A DNA stretch of 64,000 bases from Streptomyces minutiscleroticus (GTDB lineage Bacteria > Actinomycetota > Actinomycetes > Streptomycetales > Streptomycetaceae). Positions 1-8,087 of the stretch are shown here, in pieces. Under the pieces are notes generated by a model, which searched no databases, was not told where the DNA came from, and was given only the letters and a program-made list of their open reading frames with translations. The stretch spans positions 62,001-126,000 of the forward strand of contig NZ_BMVU01000011.1 of NCBI RefSeq assembly GCF_014650875.1, given 5' to 3'. A program made the translations under genes and the position numbers. Within the stretch, counting starts at the first letter, position 1, and each line of letters opens with the position of its first letter.

Positions 1-722
1 CCGTCGCCCAGCAGCGGGGCGATGCGGTGGTCGAAGTAGGCGCGGTCCGGGAGCGGGCCCGCCAGGCGCAGCGGCACGCCGGCCTTGCGCGCCGCCTCGA
101 CCGCCAGGTGCGGGCCCTTCTCGGGCACGAGCCGGCCGAACCACACCAGGCCGTCGCCGCCGGGGCCCGGGCGCCAGTGCGAGGTGTCGACGCCGTTGAG
201 CACGACGCGCGCCTCGGGGACCACCGGCCTCCAGGCGTGCGCGGTGTGCGCGCTGACCGCCGTGAAGTGCCCGGCGCCGTCCGGGCCGAGCTGGATGGCC
301 GACTCCAGCCACGGTGTCGGAGGCGTGTGCAGCGTCGTGACCAGCGGGGCGCGCACGGCCGCGGCCATCGCCACCGGCAGGTAGTGCAGGCTGTTGTTGT
401 GCACGACGTCGTACGGGCACCCGTCCTCGCGCGCCAGGTCGAGCATCAGCCGCAGGTACGCGTGGTGTTCGGCGAGCGCGGAGGGCGCGGTCATGCTCAC
501 GTCCGCGCGGGCGGCGGCGCTCAGGGCGACCCGCTGCACCGGCAGCTCCCGCACGCCGAGCCCCGGGTCCGAACCCGGCCCGGCGAACAGGGTGACCTCG
601 TGCCCCCGGCGCTTCAGGGCCGAGGCCAGCGCCCAGGTGTGGGCCTCAAGGCCGCCCGCGAAGGGTTCGCGGATGGGGAAGCGGGCCGAGGCGATGAGGG
701 CGATGCGCAGGGGGCGGCTCAT
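1..722 (-). CDS. GT4-family glycosyltransferase, 3' end outside window
   Basis: The visible part encodes about 240 N-terminal residues of a GT-B fold glycosyltransferase. It begins MSRPLRIALIASARFPIREP, followed by the GGLEAHTWALASALKRRGHEV stretch typical of the GT4 acceptor domain (residues about 23-43). The inter-domain part includes VVLNGVDTSHW and WFGRLVPEKGPH, the usual entry to the nucleotide-sugar domain. The C-terminal donor domain lies beyond base 1. The ATG at 722 overlaps the TGA of the upstream glycosyltransferase (ATGA), so the two are translationally coupled. Sugar donor and acceptor cannot be inferred. Family assignment is firm; role in cell-envelope or exopolysaccharide glycosylation is only a guess. 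Confidence 0.85.
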   Translation of the reverse strand, partial: MSRPLRIALIASARFPIREPFAGGLEAHTWALASALKRRGHEVTLFAGPGSDPGLGVRELPVQRVALSAAARADVSMTAPSALAEHHAYLRLMLDLAREDGCPYDVVHNNSLHYLPVAMAAAVRAPLVTTLHTPPTPWLESAIQLGPDGAGHFTAVSAHTAHAWRPVVPEARVVLNGVDTSHWRPGPGGDGLVWFGRLVPEKGPHLAVEAARKAGVPLRLAGPLPDRAYFDHRIAPLLGD

Positions 723-1831
723 CGCAGCACGTCCTCGTAGACCGCCCGGTGGGCGGCGGCCACCGCGCGCCGCTCCGCGGCCCGCTCCGCCGGGGCCGCG
801 CGCACGGCCGGCCGCTGCTCGTACGCGGCCCGGACGGCCGCGGTCAGCGACGCCTCGTCCGGTCCCGCGTCGCGCATACGGAAGGTGTGGCACGGCCGCT
901 GGTCGGCGTAGTACCCGCAGTCGGAGACCACGACGGCGGTGCCCAGGTCGTGGCAGGCCTCCAGCCAGCCGGAGTGCGTGCCGAAGGCGTACGGCAGCAC
1001 CGACACGTCCAGCGAGCGCAGGTAGTCCCACAGTTCGGCGTCGTCGAAGTAGTCGTGGACGTGCAGGTCGATCAGCCCGTCGTCGGCCAGGGCGCGCAGG
1101 CCGGCCACCGCCTCGGGGGCGTAGGCGTACGCCTCCGGGTCGGCCGTCTCCGTGTGGAGGTCGACGCGCAGCCGCATCCCGGGCAGCTCAGGCAGCAGCC
1201 GGGTGAGCGCGCGGATCACCGGCAGGGGCCGCATGTTCGGACGGATGCTCTTGGCGTGCACGCCGACGACGAAGCCCTCGTGCGGCGGACGCGGCCGGGA
1301 CAGCTCCGGCTCCTCGACGACGTGCGGGTGCGGGATCACCCGGGCGGTGCGGCCCCAGCGGCGCTCGATCTCGGCGGCCGCGCCGGGGGTGAGTGTGATC
1401 AGCCGGTCCGCGGCCGGGACCAGCACGTCGAGCGCGGCGTCGTGCAGGGCGGGGTCGGGGTGGTGCGGGTTGCGCAGGTCGTGCACCGTCTGCACGAGGG
1501 GCTTGCCGTGCCGCCGCAGCGTCTCCACCAGCTTGCGCAGGTCGTCCGCCGACTGCGCGTCGAAGCCGAAGTGCACGTGGAAGACGTCGAACTCGTCGTG
1601 GTGGGCCTCGATCCACGCCGGGTCCAGCATCACGGGCGGCCACCAGCGCTGGGAGGTGCTGGGGGCACCGTTCGGACGGGGGTCGACGAGCAGCCGCACA
1701 CCGTCCCGGCCGTCGGCGGGCCGGATGTGCCGTACGTACACGTGGCCCGCGGGGACGGACGCCACGCGGATGACGCCGGACGGCGTAGAGGTACGGGAAT
1801 CGGTCCCTGCGGGATCCGCGGTCACCCTCAC
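719..1831 (-). CDS. glycosyltransferase, GT-B fold
   Basis: A 370-residue cytosolic glycosyltransferase. Residues about 75-160 carry an acceptor-domain pattern (DVFHVHFGFDAQ, KPLVQTVHDLRNPHHPD). About 185-215 has RVIPHPHVVEEPE and GVHAKSIRPNMRP. The C-terminal half contains SVLPYAFGTHSGWLEACHDL, which matches the donor-binding region of GT4-like enzymes where a conserved Glu contacts the nucleotide sugar. I chose GTG 1831 because GGAGG lies about six bases upstream; an in-frame GTG at 1870 lacks a good ribosome-binding site. It is the first gene of a coupled pair with the glycosyltransferase below it. Substrate unknown. Confidence 0.8.
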   Translation of the reverse strand: MRVTADPAGTDSRTSTPSGVIRVASVPAGHVYVRHIRPADGRDGVRLLVDPRPNGAPSTSQRWWPPVMLDPAWIEAHHDEFDVFHVHFGFDAQSADDLRKLVETLRRHGKPLVQTVHDLRNPHHPDPALHDAALDVLVPAADRLITLTPGAAAEIERRWGRTARVIPHPHVVEEPELSRPRPPHEGFVVGVHAKSIRPNMRPLPVIRALTRLLPELPGMRLRVDLHTETADPEAYAYAPEAVAGLRALADDGLIDLHVHDYFDDAELWDYLRSLDVSVLPYAFGTHSGWLEACHDLGTAVVVSDCGYYADQRPCHTFRMRDAGPDEASLTAAVRAAYEQRPAVRAAPAERAAERRAVAAAHRAVYEDVLR

Positions 1832-2295
1832 GGGGCGCCTCCAGTCGTTCTCGCGGGCACCCGTCCGCACCGACGCCGGTCGGTGCGCACCGGCACCACG
1901 TGGGGGCCCGGGACGGCGCCGCTGGGCGCCGCCGGGGCGGGGTGCCGGACCTGGGTACCCGGAAGAAGCGCGCGGACACCCACGAGCCGGGAGCGGCCTC
2001 TCCGCAGCTCACGGGGGTCGCCCCGGCCGGGTGCGGAACGGTTCCGGCCTCCTGCCGGACGGCCGGCGCCCACCGTCCGGACACGGAGGTGCCGGGGCCG
2101 CGCCGGGGCGGCTGCCGCATGGGGGACGGCAGCCGCCCCGGCGCGGCCCCGGCACCCGGACACCGCCACGGGCCCGGCGGTCCCGGCCGGCCGGGCTGTT
2201 TGCCGCGCCCGCCCCGGGAGACTCGGTGCGCAGAAGGCGTTCGGTCGGCGCCGGACGCCCGGTCAGCCGACCCCGAGGAAGGGCAGGAGTGCACC
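1832..2295. other. divergent intergenic region with a long perfect hairpin
   Basis: 464 bases between the glycosyltransferase pair (leftward) and the DUF6158 gene (rightward). No convincing coding potential on either strand. The notable content is the perfect inverted repeat at 2088-2156, annotated separately. Promoters for both directions must lie here, but no clear -10/-35 pair could be assigned. Confidence 0.7.
2088..2156. terminator. perfect 29-bp inverted repeat with 11-base loop
   Basis: Bases 2088-2116 are the exact reverse complement of 2128-2156, separated by an 11-base loop (2117-2127). The stem is nearly all G and C. It looks like a strong intrinsic terminator of the Streptomyces type without a U tract, yet both flanking genes point away from it. 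It may insulate two promoters, terminate an unrecognised transcript, or act in the 5' leader of the DUF6158 gene. Confidence 0.6.
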
Positions 2296-2547
2296 GTGAC
2301 CGACCACTACGACGGAAACGACGCCGCGCTGGGCGCGGACCCCGCCCGGCTGGACGACCACGAGCTGCTCAGGGAACTGGAGAGCCTGCACCGCACCCGG
2401 CACGACACCTTCCTGTACGGGTCGCAGGACGCGCTGAACGCGCACACCCGGCGCTCGGTCGAGCTGGAGCGCGAGTACGTCCGCCGCAACCCCGGGCGGC
2501 TGGTGTCGGCCAACCGCACCCGGGAGGGGGCCCGCGCCAGGGAGTGA
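2296..2547 (+). CDS. DUF6158 small protein
   Basis: An 83-residue acidic, helical protein. The core DDHELLRELESLHRTRHDTF and the following SQDALNAHTRRSVELEREYV match the Streptomyces family DUF6158 as I remember it. No function is known. The GTG at 2296 follows a purine-rich GAGGAAGGGCAGGAG ribosome-binding region. A longer in-frame extension exists upstream but has no protein-like composition. It stands alone on its strand; its 3' neighbour is convergent. A soluble regulatory or stress role is possible but not shown by the sequence. Confidence 0.75.
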   Translation: MTDHYDGNDAALGADPARLDDHELLRELESLHRTRHDTFLYGSQDALNAHTRRSVELEREYVRRNPGRLVSANRTREGARARE

Positions 2548-2685
2548 CGGCGCGGTTCCCGTCCGGGGGCAGGTGCCTTCCGTCCGGGAACCGGTGCCGC
2601 CGTTCCCACGGGGCACCCGCCCGCCTTCCCGCGCCCGCGCAGAGCGGGACGGGGGCGCGGGCGGATGCCCCGCACCGTGCCCGCG

Positions 2686-4503
2686 TCAGGGGTAGGAGAC
2701 CACCGTCGACGGCACCGTGGAGGTGCCCGAGGTGGGGGCGCCGGTGTCGTTGATGACCCGCTCGTACTGGCCGTTGCCGCTGAGCGAGACGACCAGCAGG
2801 CCGTGGAACCGCACGCCCGGGGCGTCCGGGGCGGCGAAGCCGTGGTGCTGCACGATCGAGGGGTTCACGTTGTAGTAGCAGTAGCTGCCCATGCCCCAGC
2901 CCTCGTGCGTGGTGACCGAGTCGGCGACCTTGTAGGCGGCGTAGCCCTTGACGTCGCCGTTCTGGACGGCGGCCTGGTCGGGCGCGTCGTACGCCTTCTC
3001 GTTCTGGAAGAAGATCGTGCGGCCGCGCTCGCCGTTCCACTGGACGTCGTACTTGTTGAAGTGCTCCACGAACAGGCCGGTGGCCAGCACGTCGTCGCCG
3101 TTGACCACGACGCCGTAGTCCGCGCGGTTGGTCTCCCAGCCGACGCCGTCGCCGTGGTCGGCGCGCCAGACCCAGGTGTGGTCGACGATGGTGTGACGGG
3201 CGTTGACCACCATGCTGGTGGTGGCCTTGCCGGCGCCCGCGCCGCCGATCCGCACGAACACGTCCTGCACGGTGGTGGGGTTCGCGGAGTGGTCCGCCGA
3301 CGCGCCCTCGGGGCCGATCTCCAGCAGCGTCTCGGAGTTGACGGGGCCCGCGTCGACGAGGAACCCGGCCAGCCGGACGCCGTCGACGTCCGCCGTCCGC
3401 ACCGCGGTGACACCGTTGTCGGGGATGAGGGTGGCGTAGCCGAGCCCGAGCACGACGGTGTCGGCCCGGTCCACCTGGATCGGCGCGTCGAGGCGGTAGA
3501 CGCCGGGCGTCAGGAGCAGGTGCAGGCCCTGCGCCAGCGCCTCGTTGAGCGTGGCCGCGCTCACCCCCGGCTGCGCGACGTAGAACCGCGACAGCGGCAG
3601 CGAGGTGCCGCGCGGCGTGCCGCTGCCCCAGCTCGTGCCGCGCGCGTCGGTGCGCTTGTCCGGCACGAACACCGCGTAGTCGTCGCCGTCGAGGTAGAGG
3701 AAGGGCTTCTCGCGGGAGACCGGGGTGGTGTCGAGCGTGGTGTACGGCGGGTCGGGGAAGCCCTGCGCGGGCGCGCCCTCGACACCGGAGAACACCATGT
3801 TCCACACGGCGTTGGTCCAGCCGCCGACCGAGCTGTCGCGGGTGTACCACTGCTGCTGGGAGTACGGGCCGACCTCGCCGTCGATCCGGCTGTCGGCGAT
3901 GTAGCCGCCGCTGGCCCAGCCGTAGCCGTCGGGCGCGAGGTTCAGGGAGCCCTTGATGTGCATGCGGCGGAAGGGCGCCGCCTGCGAGACGGCCCAGCGG
4001 TTGGTGCCGTTGACGGGGGTGAGCGCCAGGTTCTCCGCGGAGCGCCAGAAGTTCTGCGTGGCGTTCCCGTCGAACCAGCCGGCGTCGACGGTCACGTCGC
4101 CGTTGATCTGCGTGTCGTCGGGGGACAGGCCGAGGCCGGCTATGGAGGTGTAGAAGCCGATCTGCGCGTTCAGGCCGCTGTAGGTGCCGGGCTTGAACAG
4201 CAGCGCGTAGCGGCCGGTGCCGAACTGGGCCGACTCCTGCCGCGCGAACACCTCGTCCAGCTTGGCCTGGATGCCGGGGGTCGAGGGGTCGAAGACGATG
4301 ACGTTCGGGCCGAGGTCGCCGCCGCCGGGAAGGGCGCGGGTGCCCGGCCGCCCGCTCCGGGATGCGCCGGGGGCCGCGGACGCGGGGGAGGACGGACCGA
4401 GCAGCGCGGGAGCGGCGGCCGCCGCGGCGGCCGCGCCGAGGACGGCACGCCGCGCGAGGGGGGACCCGGCCGTGGCGGACGGGTCGGTGGGGGGAGGAGT
4501 CAT
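2686..4503 (-). CDS. GH55 exo-beta-1,3-glucanase, Tat-secreted
   Basis: A 605-residue secreted glycoside hydrolase family 55 enzyme, expected to release glucose from laminarin-type beta-1,3-glucans outside the cell. Residues 17-45 form a Tat-like signal peptide (LARRAVLG, an alanine-rich core, then ASA). The mature part is two tandem right-handed beta-helix domains. Numbering from the chosen start puts Gln174, Ser198, Glu480 (VEHFNKYD) and Glu502 (FQNEKAYD) at the positions I recall for the proton relay and catalytic acid of Streptomyces SacteLam55A, which also fits the length. Start ATG 4503 has AGGAG upstream. The gene is monocistronic, with LacI-type palindromes upstream. Related proteins are often mislabelled coagulation factor 5/8 or adenylyl cyclase. 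Confidence 0.88.
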   Translation of the reverse strand: MTPPPTDPSATAGSPLARRAVLGAAAAAAAAPALLGPSSPASAAPGASRSGRPGTRALPGGGDLGPNVIVFDPSTPGIQAKLDEVFARQESAQFGTGRYALLFKPGTYSGLNAQIGFYTSIAGLGLSPDDTQINGDVTVDAGWFDGNATQNFWRSAENLALTPVNGTNRWAVSQAAPFRRMHIKGSLNLAPDGYGWASGGYIADSRIDGEVGPYSQQQWYTRDSSVGGWTNAVWNMVFSGVEGAPAQGFPDPPYTTLDTTPVSREKPFLYLDGDDYAVFVPDKRTDARGTSWGSGTPRGTSLPLSRFYVAQPGVSAATLNEALAQGLHLLLTPGVYRLDAPIQVDRADTVVLGLGYATLIPDNGVTAVRTADVDGVRLAGFLVDAGPVNSETLLEIGPEGASADHSANPTTVQDVFVRIGGAGAGKATTSMVVNARHTIVDHTWVWRADHGDGVGWETNRADYGVVVNGDDVLATGLFVEHFNKYDVQWNGERGRTIFFQNEKAYDAPDQAAVQNGDVKGYAAYKVADSVTTHEGWGMGSYCYYNVNPSIVQHHGFAAPDAPGVRFHGLLVVSLSGNGQYERVINDTGAPTSGTSTVPSTVVSYP

Positions 4504-4555
4504 GGGGGGTGGCTCTCCTGGTTCAGGTGGTTCAGAAAGTGAACGATGTGGGGGA

Positions 4556-4569
4556 TGGGAGCGCTCTCT
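4556..4569. promoter_or_regulatory. LacI/CebR-type operator, proximal
   Basis: TGGGAGCGCTCTCT lies 53 bases upstream of the GH55 start. It differs at two positions from the CebR/CelR consensus TGGGAGCGCTCCCA that I recall for cellulose- and glucan-responsive LacI repressors in actinobacteria. The core GAGCGCTC is a perfect palindrome. Position suits repression of the beta-1,3-glucanase until an oligosaccharide is present. No LacI gene lies in the window. Confidence 0.65.
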
Positions 4570-4823
4570 TGCCGTTGCATGCTTCATCCGTGTGAACCAT
4601 GCGTCAAGAGGTGGGGCCGCGATCACCGCGCGTTGGTGGTGCGGGCGGGCCGACACATCCCAATTCGCCGTGTTTCGCACGTGGTTGGAGGGGGCGTGAG
4701 GGGTGTCGTGACCCGGGTGATCGGATTCAAGAGGTCGTGGTGGGGCGGGGCGCGCCCCTCGGATCCGGGCCCGCCGCACCGCCCGTTCCCGGATGTGCTC
4801 GTCGAGGGTGCGTACGCAGTGCT

Positions 4824-4835
4824 GAGAGCGCTCTC
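4824..4835. promoter_or_regulatory. LacI-type operator, distal
   Basis: GAGAGCGCTCTC is a perfect 12-bp palindrome with the same GAGCGCTC core as the proximal site, 268 bases away. Two such sites allow looping by a LacI-family repressor, or the distal site may serve the rightward hypothetical gene at 5074. Confidence 0.5.
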
Positions 4836-5073
4836 TCGCCGCCTCCCGCCCGGTCCTCCCTCGTCCGTCCCGCCCGGCCCTCCTTCGTCCGCCCCGCCCG
4901 ACTCGCCTCGTCCGTCCCGCCCGGTCCTTCCGGCTTCCCGGTCCTTCCGGTCCGGTCACCGTCCGATGTCGTCTCCGCCGGGCGTGTGAACAGGGCCGCC
5001 GGTGTGCGTCCGGGCGGGCGAGACTCCGTCGCACGGAGGTGTGCACCGCCGCGGGCAGGGGACCTGCACAGGC

Positions 5074-5532
5074 ATGAGCGAGCAGCAAGACGGACCCGAC
5101 CGCGACCACCGGCGGCCCGAGGGCGTCACCGACGAGATCGTGGAGGCGCTCGGCGCGCTCTCCAAGGCACTGGAGACCACCGAGCGGGCACGCGGCCACC
5201 TGTACTCCTTCCACCAGCTGACCGGCACCGCCGACATGGAGCTGGACCAGGCGGTGGAGATGCTGCGGAAGGCCGGCCACGAGGAGCACGCCGAGCGGGT
5301 GCGCCGGGAGGTCCTGGGCCGGAACGTGATCCCCGGGCACTGGACGTTCCAGATCGTCGAGGCCTACAACGCCACCTACTACGAGCCCTTCAAGGAGCTG
5401 GAGGCGGCGGTCCGCCAGGACCTGGCGCAGGGGCGCGACCACCTGTACGAGGCGGAGATGAAGGAGGAGCGCCGCACCCACGGCCACCCCGACCACACGG
5501 CCACGCCGTCGAGCACGCCCGGACCGGCCTGA
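5074..5532 (+). CDS. hypothetical helical protein, 152 aa
   Basis: Product not recognised by name. The protein is predicted largely alpha-helical, with no membrane segment, signal peptide or cysteine. A central stretch (about residues 25-110) is regular, including LYSFHQLTGTADMELDQAVE and FQIVEAYNATYYEPFKELE, followed by a charged C-terminus rich in His, Asp and Thr. The ATG at 5074 was chosen because the regular composition begins there; upstream in-frame sequence is low complexity. Similar uncharacterised proteins occur widely in Streptomyces, from memory. It is monocistronic and convergent with phoD. Confidence 0.7.
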   Translation: MSEQQDGPDRDHRRPEGVTDEIVEALGALSKALETTERARGHLYSFHQLTGTADMELDQAVEMLRKAGHEEHAERVRREVLGRNVIPGHWTFQIVEAYNATYYEPFKELEAAVRQDLAQGRDHLYEAEMKEERRTHGHPDHTATPSSTPGPA

Positions 5533-5640
5533 GGGGGCCCGCCCCGCCCGGTCCCGTCACGCCCGCCCCGTCGCACCCCACGCCCCGGCCCGGTCCGGTC
5601 GGCCCCCGTCCGGCCCCGTGCACGAGCGCGGCGGACCGTG

Positions 5641-7305
5641 TCACACGGGCTTCAGGCCCTGGTCGCCCACCTCGGTGACGAAGGACCCGGCCGTCACGAT
5701 CGGCGCGTCGGGCCTCGTCACGGCGGACACCGTTTTGAAGTCGGCCCGCGCCGACTCCGTGCCCAGCTCCACCCGGACGTAGCCCCGCCGCCCGTTGTAG
5801 AACTTCATGTGCGGGTTGGCGGCCATGTAGGTGTCCCAGTTGCCGGGTCTGTCGACGCCGTCCCGGCCGCTGGAGATCGAGGTCGCCACGATCTCCGTGC
5901 CCACGGTCCGGGACTCCGGGTCGTCGAAGTCGTCCTTGATGTCGAAGGCGTACGCCACGTGCACGTCCCCCGTCAGGACCATCAGGTTGTCGACGCCGGC
6001 CGACTTCGCCCCGGCCAGGACGCGCCGGCGGGAGGCGCGGTAGCCGTCCCAGGCGTCCATGGAGACGTTGGCGTCCTCGGTGTTCTCCATCTTGCGCTGC
6101 GAGAAGCAGACCTGCTGCGGCACGACGTTCCACAGGGAGTCCGAGGACTGCCAGCCGTCGATCAGCCACCGCTCCTGGGTCGCGCCGGTGATGGTGCGCG
6201 CCGGGTCGTCCGTCTCGGGTCCGAAGGGGTGCGGCCTGTCGCCGTACGCCTGGTCGGAGCGGTACTGGCGGGTGTCGAGGACGTCGAACTGCGCGAGCGT
6301 GCCCCACTGGAGGCGGCGGTAGAGCCGCAGGTCGGGGCCGTCGGGGGTCTGCGCGGTGCGCAGCGGCTGGTTCTCCCAGTACGCGCGGTACGCCGCGGCC
6401 CGGCGCAGCAGGAACTCCTCCGGCGGATCGCCCCGCTCGTCGACGGCGGCCGCGTAGTTGTTCTCGGTCTCGTGGTCGTCCCAGGTCACCACGAAGGGGT
6501 GGGCCGCGTGGGCCGCCCGGAGGTCGGGGTCGTTCTTGTAGAGGGCGTACCGCAGCCGGTAGTCCTCCAGGGTGGTGGCCTCGTGGTCGAAGACGTCGGG
6601 CAGGGTGCGGTCGGCGTAGTTGCGGGCGCCGCCCACGGAGTTCACGGCGTACTCGTAGAGGTAGTCGCCGAGGTGGAAGACCACGTCGACGTCCTCCTCG
6701 GCGAGGTGCCGGAACGCGGTGAAGTAGCCGTCGTGGTACGCCTGGCAGGAGACGGCCGCGAAGGTGAGCGAGGTGGTGGGCGTGGTGGCCAGGGGGGACG
6801 TGCGCGTGCGGCCCACCGGGCTCAGCCAGGTGCCGGCCTTGAAGCGGTAGTGGTACACGCGGTCGGGGTCGAGGCCCTCCGCCTCGACGTGCAGGGTGTG
6901 GTTGTACTCCGGCTGCGCCATGGCCGAGCCGCGCCGGACCACGCGGGCGAACGCCTCGTCCTCGGCGACCTCCCAGTCCACGCTGACGGGCTGGGGTGCC
7001 AGGCCCCCGTCCGCCTCGTACGGGGACGGGGCGAGGCGGGTCCACAGCACCACGGAGTCCGGCATCGGGTCGCCGGAGGCGACGCCCAGGGTGAAGGGGT
7101 CGTCGGCGATCCGGGAGGCGTCGAACTCGGCGGCGCTCGACGCGCCGAGCGGCGGCAGGTTGGTGGCGAAGGCGAGCGCGGCGGCGGCGCCGGTGACGGT
7201 CAGGAAGCGGCGGCGCCCGATGTGGCGGGCGGCGGCGCGGAGTTCGGGGGAGTGACGGGCGAGGAGGTGGGGCGACTGCCGTCTTTGACGACCTGAGGGT
7301 GTCAT
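5641..7305 (-). CDS. phoD: PhoD-family alkaline phosphatase/phosphodiesterase
   Basis: A 554-residue secreted metallophosphoesterase that releases phosphate from phosphomonoesters and diesters outside the membrane. A Tat signal lies near residues 27-50 (IGRRRFLTVTG plus an alanine-rich core). A PhoD N-terminal domain follows. The catalytic domain shows the family metal-binding segments VSCQAYHDGYF, FHLGDYLYEY, VTWDDHETENNY and LTGDVHVAYAF, consistent with Fe/Ca ligation in this family. Start ATG 7305 has GGGAG eight bases upstream. PhoP control is usual for this family, but no convincing PHO box was found in the upstream region. The gene is monocistronic and convergent with the hypothetical gene at 5074. 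Confidence 0.92.
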   Translation of the reverse strand: MTPSGRQRRQSPHLLARHSPELRAAARHIGRRRFLTVTGAAAALAFATNLPPLGASSAAEFDASRIADDPFTLGVASGDPMPDSVVLWTRLAPSPYEADGGLAPQPVSVDWEVAEDEAFARVVRRGSAMAQPEYNHTLHVEAEGLDPDRVYHYRFKAGTWLSPVGRTRTSPLATTPTTSLTFAAVSCQAYHDGYFTAFRHLAEEDVDVVFHLGDYLYEYAVNSVGGARNYADRTLPDVFDHEATTLEDYRLRYALYKNDPDLRAAHAAHPFVVTWDDHETENNYAAAVDERGDPPEEFLLRRAAAYRAYWENQPLRTAQTPDGPDLRLYRRLQWGTLAQFDVLDTRQYRSDQAYGDRPHPFGPETDDPARTITGATQERWLIDGWQSSDSLWNVVPQQVCFSQRKMENTEDANVSMDAWDGYRASRRRVLAGAKSAGVDNLMVLTGDVHVAYAFDIKDDFDDPESRTVGTEIVATSISSGRDGVDRPGNWDTYMAANPHMKFYNGRRGYVRVELGTESARADFKTVSAVTRPDAPIVTAGSFVTEVGDQGLKPV

Positions 7306-7688
7306 CTGGCTCTCCCTGGCGGTGCTGGCTCGGGGCGTCGGACTGGCAGGGCGACGACGGCCCGTCGAGCACACGGCAGCCGGATGCCGGACGGACGGCT
7401 TCGGTGGGGCGGACCCTCCCAGACGCTGCGGACGTATGGATGCTAAACAGACAAAGTGCACATTCCTGGCAGGTGCGGGCCGGGGGGTGAGCGCGTCGCG
7501 GTCGGGAGGCGGACGGGGCCGCCGGTGGAAGCGGGGCCGGTGAGGGGCCGAAGGAGCGGGAGGGGGCGGCGGGCCGACGAGCGGCCGGCGGCCGCCGGGC
7601 ACGGGACGCGGGACACGGTTCCCGGGCGCGGCGGGCGGAGCGCGGGACGCGCCGTGCGGGACACGGCGCGTGGGGCGTGGGGCGGGAC

Positions 7689-7770
7689 GGCACCGCGTGC
7701 GGGGCGCGGGGTGCGGGACACGGCGTGTGGGGCGAGAGGCTGGTCGGCACCGCGTGCGGGGCGCGGGGTG
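7689..7770. repeat. 25-bp exact direct repeat in G-rich spacer
   Basis: Bases 7689-7713 and 7746-7770 are identical, with shorter echoes of GGGACACGGCG(C/T)GTG around them. This looks like slippage or local duplication in non-coding DNA upstream of phoD. Confidence 0.7.
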
Positions 7771-8058
7771 GGCCGCTCGCGTGTCCGGTTTCCGCGGGTG
7801 CCGCGACCACGGCGGGCCGGGGGAGCCGGCCTGCGGAGGCCGGCGGTCCCGTCACCGGGGCCCGGTGTCCGGGGTCGGTGGCCGGTGCGCGGGGGCGGTG
7901 GGGTCCGGCGCGGAGGCCCGGCGCGGGGAGGGCGGCGGTCCCGGAGGTGCCGGGAGGAAGCGGGATGCGGGAGGCGGGTCGACGGCGGGCGGTCCGGCGC
8001 ACTCCTTCCGAAGAGCGCCGAAGCGGCGGGGGCGGCGGGTTCCGGCCGGGCTCGGGGA

Positions 8059-8084
8059 CGGGGTGCCGCCCGGGCGGCACCCCG
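8059..8084. terminator. terminator hairpin after histidine kinase gene
   Basis: Bases 8059-8070 are the reverse complement of 8073-8084, a 12-bp GC stem with a tight loop, starting four bases beyond the kinase stop codon on the minus strand. Confidence 0.6.
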
Positions 8085-8087
8085 CCG

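Larger units (their letters stand above)
4504..5073. other. divergent intergenic region: operators and pyrimidine-rich repeats
   Basis: 570 bases between the GH55 gene and a hypothetical gene. It contains two LacI-type palindromes (4556-4569 and 4824-4835) and, at about 4842-4955, an almost pure C/T tract on the + strand. Within that tract an 18-base unit at 4860-4877 is repeated exactly at 4907-4924. No gene is supported here. Confidence 0.65.
7306..8087. other. long intergenic region, mostly low-complexity GC-rich
   Basis: 782 bases with no supported gene. The first 170 bases include a relatively A/T-rich patch (about 7435-7470) that is the most likely promoter for phoD. Bases about 7600-7800 are G-rich and repetitive; a 25-base unit at 7689-7713 recurs exactly at 7746-7770. 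A terminator hairpin for the two-component operon ends the region. Confidence 0.65.

Noticed and set aside
2554..2592. Inverted repeat GGTTCCCG/CGGGAACC between convergent DUF6158 and GH55 genes.
   Set aside because: Only eight base pairs with a 23-base loop; too weak to call a terminator.
749..2753. Several very long + strand frames across the glycosyltransferase region.
   Set aside because: They are antisense shadows typical of high-GC DNA; composition is Arg/Gly/Val-rich with no domain, and the minus-strand genes explain the region.
7430..7475. Possible PHO box upstream of phoD.
   Set aside because: The A/T-richer patch has no clear pair of GTTCACC-like direct repeats in the right register.
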